64,000 bases of DNA from Ipomoea triloba (GCF_003576645.1 NC_044925.1:12763045-12827044), one strand, 5' to 3'; counted from the stretch's first letter, positions 10,873 to 24,080 are shown. Made by a program: numbers and translations. Notes: a model not told the origin generated them from the sequence alone.

Positions 10873-11816
10873 TTGTGCGGCACACCAAGAAAGTCACATA
10901 TTCCTGTTTCCAGTAGACCCAATACAATGTGTGTGTGTGGCTGTCGATTTCAAATCAAACTAATACATGTAGTAGTCACTGCTGAGTTTATTATATTATT
11001 ACTTTATAATGTAAAAATTCAATAATTAACCATCATTTATATTCATATTTACATCCAATACCATCAACAAACTACAATTATACATACAAATCCATTTAAA
11101 ATTATAATTTACAAGAAACATTAATCAATTCTCATGAATAATCACGATAATGTCAAAGATTTTGATTTACAAATTTAATTTGTTTCGATCTTGAGATATA
11201 AAATTGATTACCATAGCTACAAAAAGTAATTGGCGTTCAACATGACATTAATCTCAATTCTAAAATCAAATATTAACTCATATTTTCAAGGTTATTTTTT
11301 GTATTCACATATTTCAAAAAAATATTTTTAATAAGTGTTTTTTTAAATTGTATCTTCAGTTATAAATATCAAATGTCAATATATAATCAAACTTATAAAT
11401 CAACATAGTTCTTTCATAAAAAAAAAAAGCATTATTTAATAATAGTAACACATCTTAGCATCTTTACATAACAATAATCATTATAATATATAGACCGTGC
11501 ATCGCACGGGTATCATGATATTAATAATAACAAAGGTTGTTTGTTGGTGAATCATGAATGTTTATTTGGGTGTGTAGCTTGAGCATTACGGAGTTTGGTA
11601 GTCTAACTTAACTAGATGTCCTGCAAGTAGAGAAAAGTGGAAAAACCTATTAAAATTAACTTTGTGCTTCTTATTTCGCTTTAATCCATATGCACTAAGA
11701 GTAATTTGAGTTGAAATCCTTAGGTCGTTGGTTTGAATCCGGCAGCAGGTCGGATTACTAATGTTTTGTTTAATTAAGCTTTGCTTTGTTTTCCTATAAA
11801 AGCATAAAGGAAAAGA

Positions 11817-11888
11817 CACCGTTGCCGGGGATCGAACCCAGGTCTCCCGCGTGACAAGCAGGGATACTCACCACAATACTACAACGAC
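11817..11888 (-). tRNA. tRNA-Asp: tRNA-Asp (GUC), diverged
   Basis: Five changes from consensus: one near the acceptor 3' end, one in the T stem, the two AAGCAGGG anticodon-arm changes, and one in the D-arm/A-box region (CACAATAC on the plus strand). The anticodon is still GTC. The A-box and acceptor changes make function doubtful. Confidence 0.7.
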
Positions 11889-12813
11889 TTGTGCGGCACA
11901 CCAAGAAAGTCACATATTCCTGTTTCCAGTAAACCCAATACAATGTGTGCGTGTAGCTGTCGATTTCAAATCAAACTAATACATGTCGTAGTCATTGCTG
12001 AGTTTATTATATTATTACTTTATAATGTAAAAATTCAATAATTAACCATCATTTATATTCATATTTACATCCAATACCATCAACAAACTACAATTATACA
12101 TACAAATCCATTTAAAATTATAATTTACAAGAAACATTAATCAATTCTCATGAATAATCACGATAATGTCAAAGATTTTGATTTACAAATTTAATTTGTT
12201 TCGATCTTGAGATATAAAATTGATTACCATAGCTACAAAAAGTAATTGGCGTTCAACATGACATTAATCTCAATTCTAAAATCAAATATTAACTCATATT
12301 TTCAAGGTTATTTTTTGTATTCACATATTTCAAAAAAATATTTTTAATAAGTGTTTTTTTAAATTGTATCTTCAGTTATAAATATCAAATGTCAATATAT
12401 AATCAAACTTATAAATCAACATAGGTCTTTCATAAAAAAAAAACTTTATTTAATAATAGTAACACATCTTTGCATCTTTACATAACAATAATCATTATAA
12501 TACATAGACCGTGCATCGCACGGGTATCATGATATTAATAATAACAAAGGTTGTTTGTTGGTGAATCATGAATGTTTATTTGGGTGTGTAGCTTGAGCAT
12601 TACGGAGTTTGGTAGTCTAACTTAACTAGATGTCCTGCAAGTAGAGAAAAGTGGAAGAACCTATTAAAATTAACTTCGCTTTAATCCATATGCACTAAGA
12701 GTAATTTGAGTTGAAATCCTTAGGTCGTTGGTTTGAATCCGGCAGGTCGGATTACTAATGTTTTGTTTGATTAAGCTTTGCTTTGTTTTCCTATAAAAGC
12801 TTAAAGGAAAAGA

Positions 12814-12885
12814 CGCCGTTGCCGGGGATCGAACCCGGGTCTCCCTCGTGACAGGCGGGGATACTCACCACTATACTACAACGAC
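12814..12885 (-). tRNA. tRNA-Asp: tRNA-Asp (GUC), one change
   Basis: A single base change (CCTCG for CCGCG on the plus strand) puts a mismatch in the anticodon stem. All else is consensus, including the T4 terminator. Confidence 0.88.
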
Positions 12886-13811
12886 TTGTGCGGAACACCA
12901 AGAAAGTCACATATTCCTGTTTCCAGTAGACCCAATACAATGTGTGCGTGTGGCTGTCGATTTCAAATCAAACTAATACATGTCGTAGTCACTGCTGAGT
13001 TTATTATATTATTACTTTATAATGTAAAAATTCAATAATTAACCATCATTTATATTCATATTTACATCCAATACCATCAACAAACTACAATTATACATAC
13101 AAATCCAATTAAAATTATAATTTACAAGAAACATTAATCAATTCTCATGAATAATCACGATAATGTCAAAGATTTTGATTTACAAATTTAATTTGTTTCG
13201 ATCTTGAGATATAAAATTGATTACCATAGCTACAAAAAGTAATTAGCGTTCAACATGACATTAATCTCAATTCTAAAATCAAATATTAACTCATATTTTT
13301 AAGGTTATTTTTTGTATTCACATATTTCAAAAAAATATTTTTAATAGGTGTTTTTTTAAATTGTATCTTCAGTTATAAATATCAAATGTCAATATATAAT
13401 CAAACTTATAAATCAACATAGGTCTTTCATAAAAAAAAAGCATTATTTAATAATAGTAACACATCTTTGCATCTTTACATAACAATAATCATTATAATAT
13501 ATAGACCGTGCATCGCACGGGTATCATGATATTAATAATAACAAAGGTTGTTTGTTGGTGAATCATGAATGTTTATTTGGGTGTGTAGCTTGAGCATTAC
13601 GGAGTTTGGTAGTCTAACTTAACTAGATGTCCTGCAAGTAGCGAAAAAAATTAACTTTGTGCTTCTTATTTCGCTTTAATCCATATGCACTAAAAGTAAT
13701 TTGAGTTGAAATCCTTAGGTCGTTGGTTTGAATCCGGCAGCAGGTCGGATTACTAATGTTTTGTTTGATTAAGCTTTGCTTTGTTTTCCTATAAAAGCTT
13801 AAAGGAAAAGA

Positions 13812-13883
13812 CGCCGTTGCCGGGGATCGAACCCGGGTCTCCCGCGTGACAGGCGGGGATACTCACCACTATACTACAACGAC
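13812..13883 (-). tRNA. tRNA-Asp: tRNA-Asp (GUC), consensus copy
   Basis: Identical to the 72-nt consensus, with intact A and B boxes, upstream CAA and downstream T4. Confidence 0.97.
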
Positions 13884-14825
13884 TTGTGCGGCACACCAAG
13901 AAAGTCACATATTCCTGTTTCCAGTAGACCCAATACAATGTGTGCGTGTGGCTGTCGATTTCAAATCAAACTAATACATGTCGTAGTCACTGCTGAGTTT
14001 ATTATATTATTACTTTATAATGTAAAAATTCAATAATTAACCATCATTTATATTCATATTTACATCCAATACCATCAACAAACTACAATTATACATACAA
14101 ATCCATTTAAAATTATAATTTACAAGAAACATTAATCAATTCTCATGAATAATCACGATAATGTCAAAGATTTTGATTTACAAATTTAATTTGTTTCGAT
14201 CTTGAGATATAAAATTGATTACCATAGCTACAAAAAGTAATTAGCGTTCAACATGACATTAATCTCAATTCTAAAATCAAATATTAACTCATATTTTTAA
14301 GGTTATTTTTTGTATTCACATATTTCAAAAAAATATTTTTAATAGGTGTTTTTTTAAATTGTATCTTCAGTTATAAATATCAAATGTCAATATATAATCA
14401 AACTTATAAATCAACATAGGTCTTTCAAAAAAAAAAAGCATTATTTAATAATAGTAACACATCTTAGCATCTTTACATAACAATAATCATTATAATATAT
14501 AGACCGTGCATCGCACGGGTATCATGATATTAATAATAACAAAGGTTGTTTATTGGTGAATCATGAATGTTTATTTGGGTGTGTAGCTTGAGCATTACGG
14601 AGTTTGGTAGTCTAACTTAACTAGATGTCCTGCAAGTAGAGAAAAGTGGAAAAACCTATTAAAATTAACTTTGTGCTTCTTATTTCGCTTTAATCCATAT
14701 GCACTAAGAGTAATTTGAGTTGAAATCCTTAGGTCGTTGGTTTGAATCCGGCAGCAGGTCGGATTACTAATGTTTTGTTTAATTAAGCTTTGCTTTGTTT
14801 TCCTATAAAAGCATAAAGGAAAAGA

Positions 14826-14897
14826 CGCCGTTGCCGGGGATCGAACCCAGGTCTCCCACGTGACAGGCGGGGATACTCACCACTATACTACAACGAC
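14826..14897 (-). tRNA. tRNA-Asp: tRNA-Asp (GUC), two changes
   Basis: One change in the T stem (CCCAGG on the plus strand) and one in the anticodon stem (CCCACG). Its upstream flank also differs (CAAACCAACAAAAG in place of CACACCAAGAAAG), a variant shared with the copy at 24009. Confidence 0.82.
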
Positions 14898-15824
14898 TTG
14901 TGCGGCAAACCAACAAAAGTCACATATTCCTGTTTCCAGTAGACCCAATACAATGTGTGCGTGTGGCTGTCGATTTCAAATCAAACTAATACATGTCGTA
15001 GTCACTGCTGAATTTATTATATTATTACTTTATAATGTAAAAATTCAATAATTAACCATCATTTATATTCTTATTTACATCCAATACCATCAACAAACTA
15101 CAATTATACATACAAATCCAAGTAAAATTATAATTTACAAGAAACATTAATCAATTCTCATGAATAATCACGATAATATCAAAGATTTTGATTTAAAAAT
15201 TTCATTTGTTTCGATCTTGAGATATAAAATTGATTACCATAGCTACAAAAAGTAATTAGCGTTCAACATGACATTAATCTCAATTCTAAAATCAAATATT
15301 AACTCATATTCTTAAGGTTATTTTTTGTATTCACATATTTCAAACAATATTTTTCATAGGTGTTTTTATTAATTGTATCTTCAGTTATAAATAGCAAATG
15401 TCATTATATAATCAAACTTATAAATCAACATAGGCCTTTCATAAAAAAAAACCTTTATTTAATAATAGTAACACATCTTAGCATCTTTACATAACAATAA
15501 TCATTATAATATATAGACCGTGCATCGCACGGGTATCATGATATTAATAATAACAAAGGTTGTTTGTTGGTGAATCATGAATGTTTATTTGGGTGTGTAG
15601 CTTGAGCATTACGGAGTTTGGTAGTCTAACTTAACTAGATGTCCTGCAAGTAGCGAAAAAAATTAACTTTGTGCTTCTTATTTCGCTTTAATCCATATGC
15701 ACTAAAAGTAATTTGAGTTGAAATCCTTAGGTCGTTGGTTTGAATCCGGCAGCAGGTCGGATTACTAATGTTTTGTTTGATTAAGCTTTGCTTTGTTTTC
15801 CTATAAAGAGCTTAAAGGAAAAGA

Positions 15825-15896
15825 CGCCGTTGCCGGGGATCGAACCCGGGTCTCCCGCGTGACAGGCGGGGATACTCACCACTATACTACAACGAC
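15825..15896 (-). tRNA. tRNA-Asp: tRNA-Asp (GUC), consensus copy
   Basis: Identical to consensus, with terminator and CAA motif. Confidence 0.97.
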
Positions 15897-16677
15897 TTGT
15901 GCGGCACACCAAGAAAGTCACATATTCCTGTTTCCAGTAGACCCAATACAATGTGTGCGTGTGGCTGTCGATTTCAAATCAAACTAATACATGTCGTAGT
16001 CACTGCTGAGTTTATTATATTATTACTTTATAATGTAAAAATTCAATAATTAACCATCATTTATATTCATATTTACATCCAATACCATCAACAAACTACA
16101 ATTATACATACAAATCCATTTAAAATTATAATTTACAAGAAACATTAATCAATTCTCATGAATAATCACGATAATGTCAAAGATTTTGATTTACAAATTT
16201 AATTTGTTTCGATCTTGAGATATAAAATTGATTACCATAGCTACAAAAAGTAATTGGCGTTCAACATGACATTAATCTCAATTCTAAAATCAAATATTAA
16301 CTCATATTTTTAAGGTTATTTTTTGTATTCACATATTTCAAAAAAATATTTTTAATAAGTGTTTTTTTAAATTGTATCTTCAGTTATAAATATCAAATGT
16401 CAATATATAATCAAACTTATAAATCAACATAGGTCTTTCATAAAAAAAAAAAATTATTTAATAATAGTAACACATCTTAGCATCTTTACATAACAATAAT
16501 CATTATAATATATAGACCGTGCATCGCACGGGTATCATGATATTAATAATAACAAAGGTTGTTTGTTGGTGAATCATGAATGTTTATTTGGGTGTGTAGC
16601 TTGAGCATTACGGAGTTTGGTAGTGAAACTTAACTAGATGTCCTGCAAGTAGAGAAAAGTGGAAGAACCTATTAAAA

Positions 16678-16773
16678 TTAAATTTAGCTCAGTTGGTAGA
16701 GCTGAGGAATGTAGCTGGAGTAATTTCAGTTGAAATCATCCTTAGGTCGCTGGTTCGAATTCGGCAGGTCGGA
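16678..16773 (+). pseudogene. tRNA-Tyr (GUA) pseudogene, nearly full length
   Basis: Retains the D arm (TAGCTCAGTTGGTAGAGC), a GTA anticodon (GAATGTAGCTGG), a ~20-nt intron and a good B box (GGTTCGAATTC). The 5' acceptor strand is replaced by TTAAATT, which cannot pair with AGGTCGG, and an extra ATC sits at the 3' splice region (AAATCATCCTTAGG). It is one of the few units to keep the tRNA-Tyr 5' half. Confidence 0.75.
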
Positions 16774-17032
16774 TTACTAATGTTTTGTTTGATTAATCTT
16801 TGTTTTGTTTTCCTATAAAGAAATCATCCTTAGGTCGGATTACTATTTGTTTTCCTATAAAGAAATCATCCTTAGGTCGGATTACTAATGTTTTGTTTGA
16901 TTAATCTTTGCTTTGTTTTCCTATAAAGAAATCATCCTTAGGTCGCTGGTTCGAATTCGGCAGGTCGGATTACTAATGTTTTGTTTGATTAATCTTTGCT
17001 TTGTTTTCCTATAAAGAGCTTAAAGTAAATGA

Positions 17033-17104
17033 CGCCGTTGTTGGGGATCGAACCCGAGTCTCCCGCGTGACAGGCGGGGATACTCATCACTATACTACAA
17101 CGAC
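17033..17104 (-). tRNA. tRNA-Asp: tRNA-Asp (GUC), diverged, terminator lost
   Basis: Four changes: two in the T-stem 3' strand, one in the T-stem 5' strand that restores one of those pairs, and one in the D arm. The usual GGAAAAGA after the gene is GTAAATGA, so the minus strand no longer has four T in a row near the 3' end and Pol III would have no obvious stop there. Confidence 0.7.
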
Positions 17105-17206
17105 TTGTGCGGCACACCAAGAAAGTCATATATTCCTGTTTCCAGTAGACCCAATACAATGTGTGCGTGTGGCTGTCGATTTCAAATCAAACTAATACAT
17201 GTCGTA

Positions 17207-17246
17207 NNNNNNNNNNNNNNNNNNNNNNNNNNNNNNNNNNNNNNNN
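17207..17246. other. assembly gap (40 N)
   Basis: A short gap between two near-identical rounds of the rearranged unit. Confidence 0.99.
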
Positions 17247-17505
17247 GAAATCATCCTTAGGTCGCTGGTTCGAATTCGGCAGGTCGGATTACTAATGTTT
17301 TGTTTGATTAATCTTTGCTTTGTTTTCCTATAAAGAAATCATCCTTAGGTCGGATTACTAATGTTTTGTTTGATTAATCTTTGCTTTGTTTTCCTATAAA
17401 GAAATCATCCTTAGGTCGCTGGTTCGAATTCGGCAGGTCGGATTACTAATGTTTTGTTTGATTAATCTTTGCTTTGTTTTCCTATAAAGAGCTTAAAGTA
17501 AATGA

Positions 17506-17577
17506 CGCCGTTGTTGGGGATCGAACCCGAGTCTCCCGCGTGACAGGCGGGGATACTCATCACTATACTACAACGAC
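17506..17577 (-). tRNA. tRNA-Asp: tRNA-Asp (GUC), diverged, terminator lost
   Basis: Same four changes and the same loss of the T4 stop as the copy at 17033, only 473 bp away. The two are a local duplicate or an assembly repeat. Confidence 0.7.
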
Positions 17578-18130
17578 TTGTGCGGCACACCAATAAAGTC
17601 ATATATTCCTGTTTCCAGTAGACCCAATACAATGTGTGCGTGTGGCTGTCGATTTCAAATCGAACTAATACATGTCGTAATCACTGTTGAGTTTATTATA
17701 TTATTACATTATATTGTAAAAATTCAATAATTAACAATCATTTATATTCATATTTACATTCAATACCATCAACAAACTACAAGTATTCATACAAATCCAA
17801 GTAAAATTATAATTTACAAGAAACATTAATCAATTCTCATGAATAATCACGATAATGTCAAAGATTTTGATTTACAAATTTAATTTGTTTCGATCTTGAG
17901 ATATAAAATTGATTACCATAGCTACAAAAAGTAATTAGCGTTCAACATGACATTAATCTCAATTCAAAAATCAAATATTAACTCATATATTTAAGGTTAT
18001 TTTTTGTATTCACATATTTCAAAAAAATATTTTTAATAGGTGTTTTTTTTAATTGTATCTTCAGTTATAAATATCAAATGTCAATATATAATCAAACTTA
18101 TAAATCAACATAGGTCTTTCATAAAAAAAA

Positions 18131-18506
18131 NNNNNNNNNNNNNNNNNNNNNNNNNNNNNNNNNNNNNNNNNNNNNNNNNNNNNNNNNNNNNNNNNNNNNN
18201 NNNNNNNNNNNNNNNNNNNNNNNNNNNNNNNNNNNNNNNNNNNNNNNNNNNNNNNNNNNNNNNNNNNNNNNNNNNNNNNNNNNNNNNNNNNNNNNNNNNN
18301 NNNNNNNNNNNNNNNNNNNNNNNNNNNNNNNNNNNNNNNNNNNNNNNNNNNNNNNNNNNNNNNNNNNNNNNNNNNNNNNNNNNNNNNNNNNNNNNNNNNN
18401 NNNNNNNNNNNNNNNNNNNNNNNNNNNNNNNNNNNNNNNNNNNNNNNNNNNNNNNNNNNNNNNNNNNNNNNNNNNNNNNNNNNNNNNNNNNNNNNNNNNN
18501 NNNNNN
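18131..18506. other. assembly gap (N)
   Basis: Starts at an A-run in the spacer and ends just upstream (on the minus strand) of where a tRNA-Asp gene should be. The distance to the next unit suggests that the gap hides one tRNA-Asp and one tRNA-Tyr relic. Confidence 0.99.
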
Positions 18507-19349
18507 AACTAATACATGTCGTAATCACTGTTGAGTTTATTATATTATTACATTATATTGTAAAAATTCAATAATTAACAATCATTTATATTCATATTTA
18601 CATTCAATACCATCAACAAACTACAAGTATTCATACAAATCCAAGTAAAATTATAATTTACAAGAAACATTAATCAATTCTCATGAATAATCACGATAAT
18701 GTCAAAGATTTTGATTTACAAATTTCGTTTGTTTCGATCTTGAGATATAAAATTGATTACCATAGCTACAAAAAGTAATTGGCGTTCAACATGACATTAA
18801 TCTCAATTCTAAAATCAAATATTAACTCATATTTTTAAGGTTATTTTTTGTATTCACATATTTCAAAAAAATATTTTTAATAAGTGTTTTTTTAAATTGT
18901 ATCTTCAGTTATAAATATCAAATGTCAATATATAATCAAACTTATAAATCAACATAGGTCTTTCATAAAAAAAAAACATTATTTAATAATAGTTACACAT
19001 CTTAGCATCTTTACATAACAATAATCATTATAATATATAGACCGTGCATCGCACGGGTATCATGATATTAATAATAACAAAGGTTGTTTGTTGGTGAATC
19101 ATGAATGTTTATTTGGGTGTGTAGCTTGAGCATTACGGAGTTTGGTAGTCTAACTTAACTAGATGTCCTGCAAGTAGAGAAAAGTGGAAGTACCTATTAA
19201 AATTAACTTCGCTTTAATCCATATGCACTAAGAGTAATTTGAGTTGAAATCCTTAGGTCGTTGGTTTGAATCCGGCAGCAGGTCGGATTACTAATGTTTT
19301 GTTTGATTAAGCTTTGCTTTGTTTTCCTATAAAAGCTTAAAGGAAAAGA

Positions 19350-19421
19350 CGCCGTTGCCGGGGATCGAACCCGGGTCTCCCGCGTGACAGGCGGGGATAC
19401 TCACCACTATACTACAACGAC
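19350..19421 (-). tRNA. tRNA-Asp: tRNA-Asp (GUC), consensus copy
   Basis: Identical to consensus, with T4 terminator. Confidence 0.97.
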
Positions 19422-20349
19422 TTGTGCGGCACACCAAGAAAGTCACATATTCCTGTTTCCAGTAGACCCAATACAATGTGTGCGTGTGGCTGTCGATTTC
19501 AAATCAAACTAATACATGTCGTAGTCACTGCTGAGTTTATTATATTATTACTTTATAATGTAAAAATTCAATAATTAACCATCATTTATATTCATATTTA
19601 CATCCAATACCATCAACAAACTACAATTATACATACAAATCCATTTAAAATTATAATTTACAAGAAACATTAATCAATTCTCATGAATAATCACGATAAT
19701 GTCAAAGATTTTGATTTACAAATTTAATTTGTTTCGATCTTGAGATATAAAATTGATTACCATAGCTACAAAAAGTAATTAGCGTTCAACATGACATTAA
19801 TCTCAATTCTAAAATCAAATATTAACTCATATTTTTAAGGTTATTTTTTGTATTCACATATTTCAAAAAAATATTTTTAATAGGTGTTTTTTTAAATTGT
19901 ATCTTCAGTTATAAATATCAAATGTCAATATATAATCAAACTTATAAATCAACATAGGTCTTTCAAAAAAAAAAAGCTTTATTTAATAATAGTAACACAT
20001 CTTAGCATCTTTACATAACAATAATCATTATAATATATAGACCGTGCATCGCACGGGTATCATGATATTAATAATAACAAAGGTTGTTTGTTGGTGAATC
20101 ATGAATGTTTATTTGGGTGTGTAGCTTGAGCATTACGGAGTTTGGTAGTCTAACTTAACTAGATGTCCTGCAAGTAGAGAAAAGTGGAAGAACCTATTAA
20201 AATTAACTTCGCTTTAATCCATATGCACTAAGAGTAATTTGAGTTGAAATCCTTAGGTCGTTGGTTTGAATCCGGCAGCAGGTTGGATTACTAATGTTTT
20301 GTTTGATTAAGTTTTGCTTTGTTTTCCTATAAAAGCTTAAAGGAAAACA

Positions 20350-20421
20350 CGCCGTTGCCGGGGATCGAACCCGGGTCTCCCGCGTGACAGGCGGGGATAC
20401 TCACCACTATACTACAACGAC
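20350..20421 (-). tRNA. tRNA-Asp: tRNA-Asp (GUC), consensus copy
   Basis: The 72-nt body is identical to consensus. The flank reads GGAAAACAC in place of GGAAAAGAC, and the T4 stop is kept. Confidence 0.97.
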
Positions 20422-21348
20422 TTGTGCGGCACACCAAGAAAGTCACATATTCCTGTTTCCAGTAAACCCAATACAATGTGTGCGTGTAGCTGTCGATTTC
20501 AAATCAAACTAATACATGTCGTAGTCACTGCTCAGTTTATTATATTATTTCTTTATAATGTAAAAATTCAATAATTAACCATCATTTATATTCATATTTA
20601 CATCCAATACCATCAACAAACTACAAGTATTCATACAAATCCAAGTAAAATTATAATTTACAAGAAACATTAATCAATTCTCATGAATAATCACGATAAT
20701 GTCAAAGATTTTGATTTACAAATTTCGTTTGTTTCGATTTTGAGATATAAAATTGATTACCATAGCTACTAAAAGTAATTAGCGTTCAACATGACATTAA
20801 TCTCAATTCTAAAATCAAATATTAACTCATATTTTTAAGGTTATTTTTTGTATTCACATATTTCAAAAAAATATTTTTAATAGGTGTTTTTTTAAATTGT
20901 ATCTTCAGTTATAAATATCAAATGTCAATATATAATCAAACTTATAAATCAACATAGGTCTTTCATAAAAAAAAAGCATTATTTAATAATAGTAACACAT
21001 CTTAGCATCTTTACATAACAATAATCATTATAATATATAAACCGTGCATCGCACGGGTATCATGATATTAATAATACCAAAGGTTGTTTGTTGGTGAATC
21101 ATGAATGTTTATTTGGGTGTGTAGCTTGAGCATTACGGAGTTTGGTAGTCTAACTTAACTAGATGTCCTGCAAGTAGAGAAAAAAATTAACTTTGTGCTT
21201 CTTATTTCGCTTTAATCCATATGCACTAAAAGTGATTTGAGTTGAAATCCTTAGGTCGTTGGTTTGAATCCGACAGCAGGTCGGATTACTAATGTTTTGT
21301 TTGATTAAGCTTTGCTTTGTTTTCCTATAAAGAGCTTAAAGGAAAAGA

Positions 21349-21420
21349 CGCCGTTGCCGGGGATCGAACCCGGGTCTCCTGCGTGACAGGCGGGGATACT
21401 CTCCACTATACTACAACGAC
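21349..21420 (-). tRNA. tRNA-Asp: tRNA-Asp (GUC), two changes
   Basis: One change in the anticodon stem (CTCCTGCG on the plus strand) and one in the D loop/A box (CTCCACT). The upstream flank has GCGACACACC in place of GCGGCACACC, a marker shared with 25009. Confidence 0.82.
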
Positions 21421-22035
21421 TTGTGCGACACACCAAGAAAGTCACATATTCCTGTTTCCAGTAAACCCAATACAATGTGTGCGTGTGGCTGTCGATTTCA
21501 ATTCAAACTAATACATGTCGTAGTCACTGCTGAGTTTATTATATTATTACTTTATAATGTAAAAATTCAATAATTAACCATCATTTATATTCATATTTAC
21601 ATCCAATACCATCAACAAACTACAATTATACATACAAATCCATTTAAAATTATAATTTACAAGAAACATTAATCANGCATCTTTACATAACAATAATCAT
21701 TATAATATATAGACCGTGCATCGCACGGGTATCATGATATTAATAATAACAAAGGTTGTTTGTTGGTGAATCATGAATGTTTATTTGGGTGTGTAGCTTG
21801 AGCATTACGGAGTTTGGTAGTCTAACATAACTAGATGTCCTGCAAGTAGAGAAAAGTGGAAAAACCTATTAAAATTAACTTTGTGCTTCTTATTTCGCTT
21901 TAATCCATATGCACTAAGAGTAATTTGAGTTGAAATCCTTAGGTCGTTGGTTTGAATCCGGCAGCAAGTCGGATTACTAATGTTTTGTTTAATTAAGCTT
22001 TGCTTTGTTTTCCTATAAAAGCATAAAGGAAAAGA

Positions 22036-22107
22036 CGCCGTTGCCGGGGATCGAACCCGGGTCTCCCGCGTGACAAGCGGGGATACTCACCACTATACTA
22101 CAACGAC
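22036..22107 (-). tRNA. tRNA-Asp: tRNA-Asp (GUC), one change
   Basis: A single change in the anticodon loop (position 32, C to T). All stems pair normally. Confidence 0.93.
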
Positions 22108-23029
22108 TTGTGCGGCACACCAAAAAAGTCACATATTCCTGTTTCCAGTAGACCCAATACAATGTGTGCGTGTAGCTGTCGATTTCAAATCAAACTAATA
22201 CATGTCGTAGTCATTGCTGAGTTTATTATATTATTACTTTATAATGTAAAAATTCAATAATTAACCATCATTTATATTCATATTTACATCCAATACCATC
22301 AACAAACTACAATTATACATACAAATCCATGTAAAATTATAATTTTCAAGAAACATTAATCAATTCTCATGAATAATCACGATAATGTCAAAGATTTTGA
22401 TTTACAAATTTCGTTTGTTTCGATCTTGAGATATAAAATTGATTACCATAGCTACAAAAAGTAATTAGCGTTCAACATGACATTAATCTCAATTCTAAAA
22501 TCAAATATTAACTCATATTTTTAAGGTTATTGTTTGTCACATATTTCAAAAAAATATTTTTAATAGGTGCTTTTTTTAATTGTATCTTCAGTTATAAAAA
22601 TCAAATGTCAATATATAATCAAACTTATAAATCAACATAGGTCTTTCATAAAAAAAAAACATTATTTAATAATAGTAACACATCTTAGCATCTTTACATA
22701 ACAATAATCATTATAATATAAAGACCGTGCATCGCACGGGTATCGTGATATTAATAATAACAAAGGTTGTTTGTTGGTGAATCATGAATGTTTATTTGGG
22801 TGTGTAGCTTGAGCATTACGGAGTTTGGTAGTCTAACTTAACTAGATGTCCTGCAAGTAGAGAAAAGTGGAAGAACCTATTAAAATTAACTTCGCTTTAA
22901 TCCATATGCACTAAGAGTAATTTGAGTTGAAATCCTTAGGTCGTTGGTTTGAATCCGGCAGGTCGGATTACTAATGTTTTGTTTGATTAAGCTTTGCTTT
23001 GTTTTCCTATAAAAGCTTAAAGGAAAAGA

Positions 23030-23101
23030 CGCCGTTGCCGGGGATCGAACCCGGGTCTCCCGCGTGACAGGTGGGGATACTCACCACTATACTACAACGA
23101 C
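23030..23101 (-). tRNA. tRNA-Asp: tRNA-Asp (GUC), one change
   Basis: One change (GACAGGTGGGG on the plus strand) creates an A-C mismatch in the anticodon stem. The rest is consensus. Confidence 0.88.
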
Positions 23102-24008
23102 TTGTGCGGCACACTAAGAAAGTCACATATTCCTGTTTCCAGTAGACCCAATACAATGTGTGCGTGTGGCTGTCGATTTCAAATCAAAGTAATACATGTC
23201 GTACTCACTGCTGAGTTTATTATATTATTACTTTATAATGTAAAAATTCAATAATTAACCATCATTTATATTCATATTTACATCCAATACCATCAACAAA
23301 GTACAATTATACATACAAATCCATTTAAAATTATAATTTACAAGAAACATTAATCAATTCTCATGAATAATCACGATAATGTCAAAGATTTTGATTTACA
23401 AATTTAATTTGTTTCGATCTTGAGATATAAAATTGATTACCATAGCTACAAAAAGTAATTGGCGTTCAACATGACATTAATCTCAATTCTAAAATCAAAT
23501 ATTAACTCATATTTTTAAGGTTATTTTTTGTATTCACATATTTCAAAAAAATATTTTTAATAAGTGTTTTTTTAAATTGTATCTTCAGTTATAAATATCA
23601 AATGTCAATATATAATCAAACTTATAAATCAACATAGGTCTTTCATAAAAAAAAAAAAGCTTTATTTAATAATAGTAACACATCTTAGCATCTTTACATA
23701 ACAATAATCATTATAATAGATAGACCGTGCATCGCACGGGTATCATGATATTAATAATAACAAAGGTTGTTTGTTGGTGAATCATGAATGTTTATTTGGG
23801 TGTGTAGCTTGAGCATTACGGAGTTTGGTAGTCTAACTTAACTAGATGTCCTGCAAGTAGAGAAAAGTGGAAGAACCTATTAAAATTAACTTTGTGCTTC
23901 TTATTTCGCTTTAATCCATATGCACTAAGAGTAATTTGAGTTGAAATCCTTAGGTCGTTGGTTTGAATCCGGCAGCAGGTTTTCCTATAAAGAGCTTAAA
24001 GGAAAAAA

Positions 24009-24080
24009 TGCCGTTGCCGAAGATCAAACTCGGGTCTCCCACGTGACAGGCGGGGATACTCACCACTATACTACAACGAC
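24009..24080 (-). pseudogene. tRNA-Asp pseudogene
   Basis: Several changes cluster in the 3' half: CCGAAGATCAAACTCGGG replaces CCGGGGATCGAACCCGGG on the plus strand, which breaks both the T stem and the B box, and the terminal pair is altered. The anticodon arm and D arm are near consensus. The upstream part of the unit is shortened: the tRNA-Tyr relic runs directly into TTTTCCTATAAAGAGC. Confidence 0.75.

Larger units (their letters stand above)
8736..16677. repeat. tRNA-Asp tandem array, second block
   Basis: About eight ~1-kb units resuming directly after the LTR target duplication. Subtypes can be told apart by the segment before the tRNA-Tyr relic: a long form (AGTAGAGAAAAGTGGAA..), a form with GTAGCGAAAAAAATT, and a form that lacks TGTGCTTCTTATTT. 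Spacers hold the hairpin CCGTGC-ATC-GCACGG in each unit and nothing that looks like a protein gene. Confidence 0.9.
16774..17506. repeat. rearranged unit: reiterated tRNA-Tyr tail and leader
   Basis: A short block, AAATCATCCTTAGGTCGGAT or AAATCATCCTTAGGTCGCTG followed by the TTTTGTTTGATTAATC leader and CCTATAAAG, is repeated several times before the tRNA-Asp at 17033 and again before the one at 17506. It is made of the tRNA-Tyr 3' exon plus the spacer between the two tRNAs. A 40-base N gap (17207-17246) separates the two rounds, and the rounds are so alike that the second may be an assembly repeat of the first. Confidence 0.75.

Noticed and set aside
15793..15987. Recurring 64-codon plus-strand reading frames (CVRVAVDFKSN-ending) at every unit, here as an example
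   Set aside because: They run across the tRNA-Asp gene and its flank and recur only because the unit is repeated. Broken copies lose the frame freely, and there is no protein-like conservation beyond the DNA identity.
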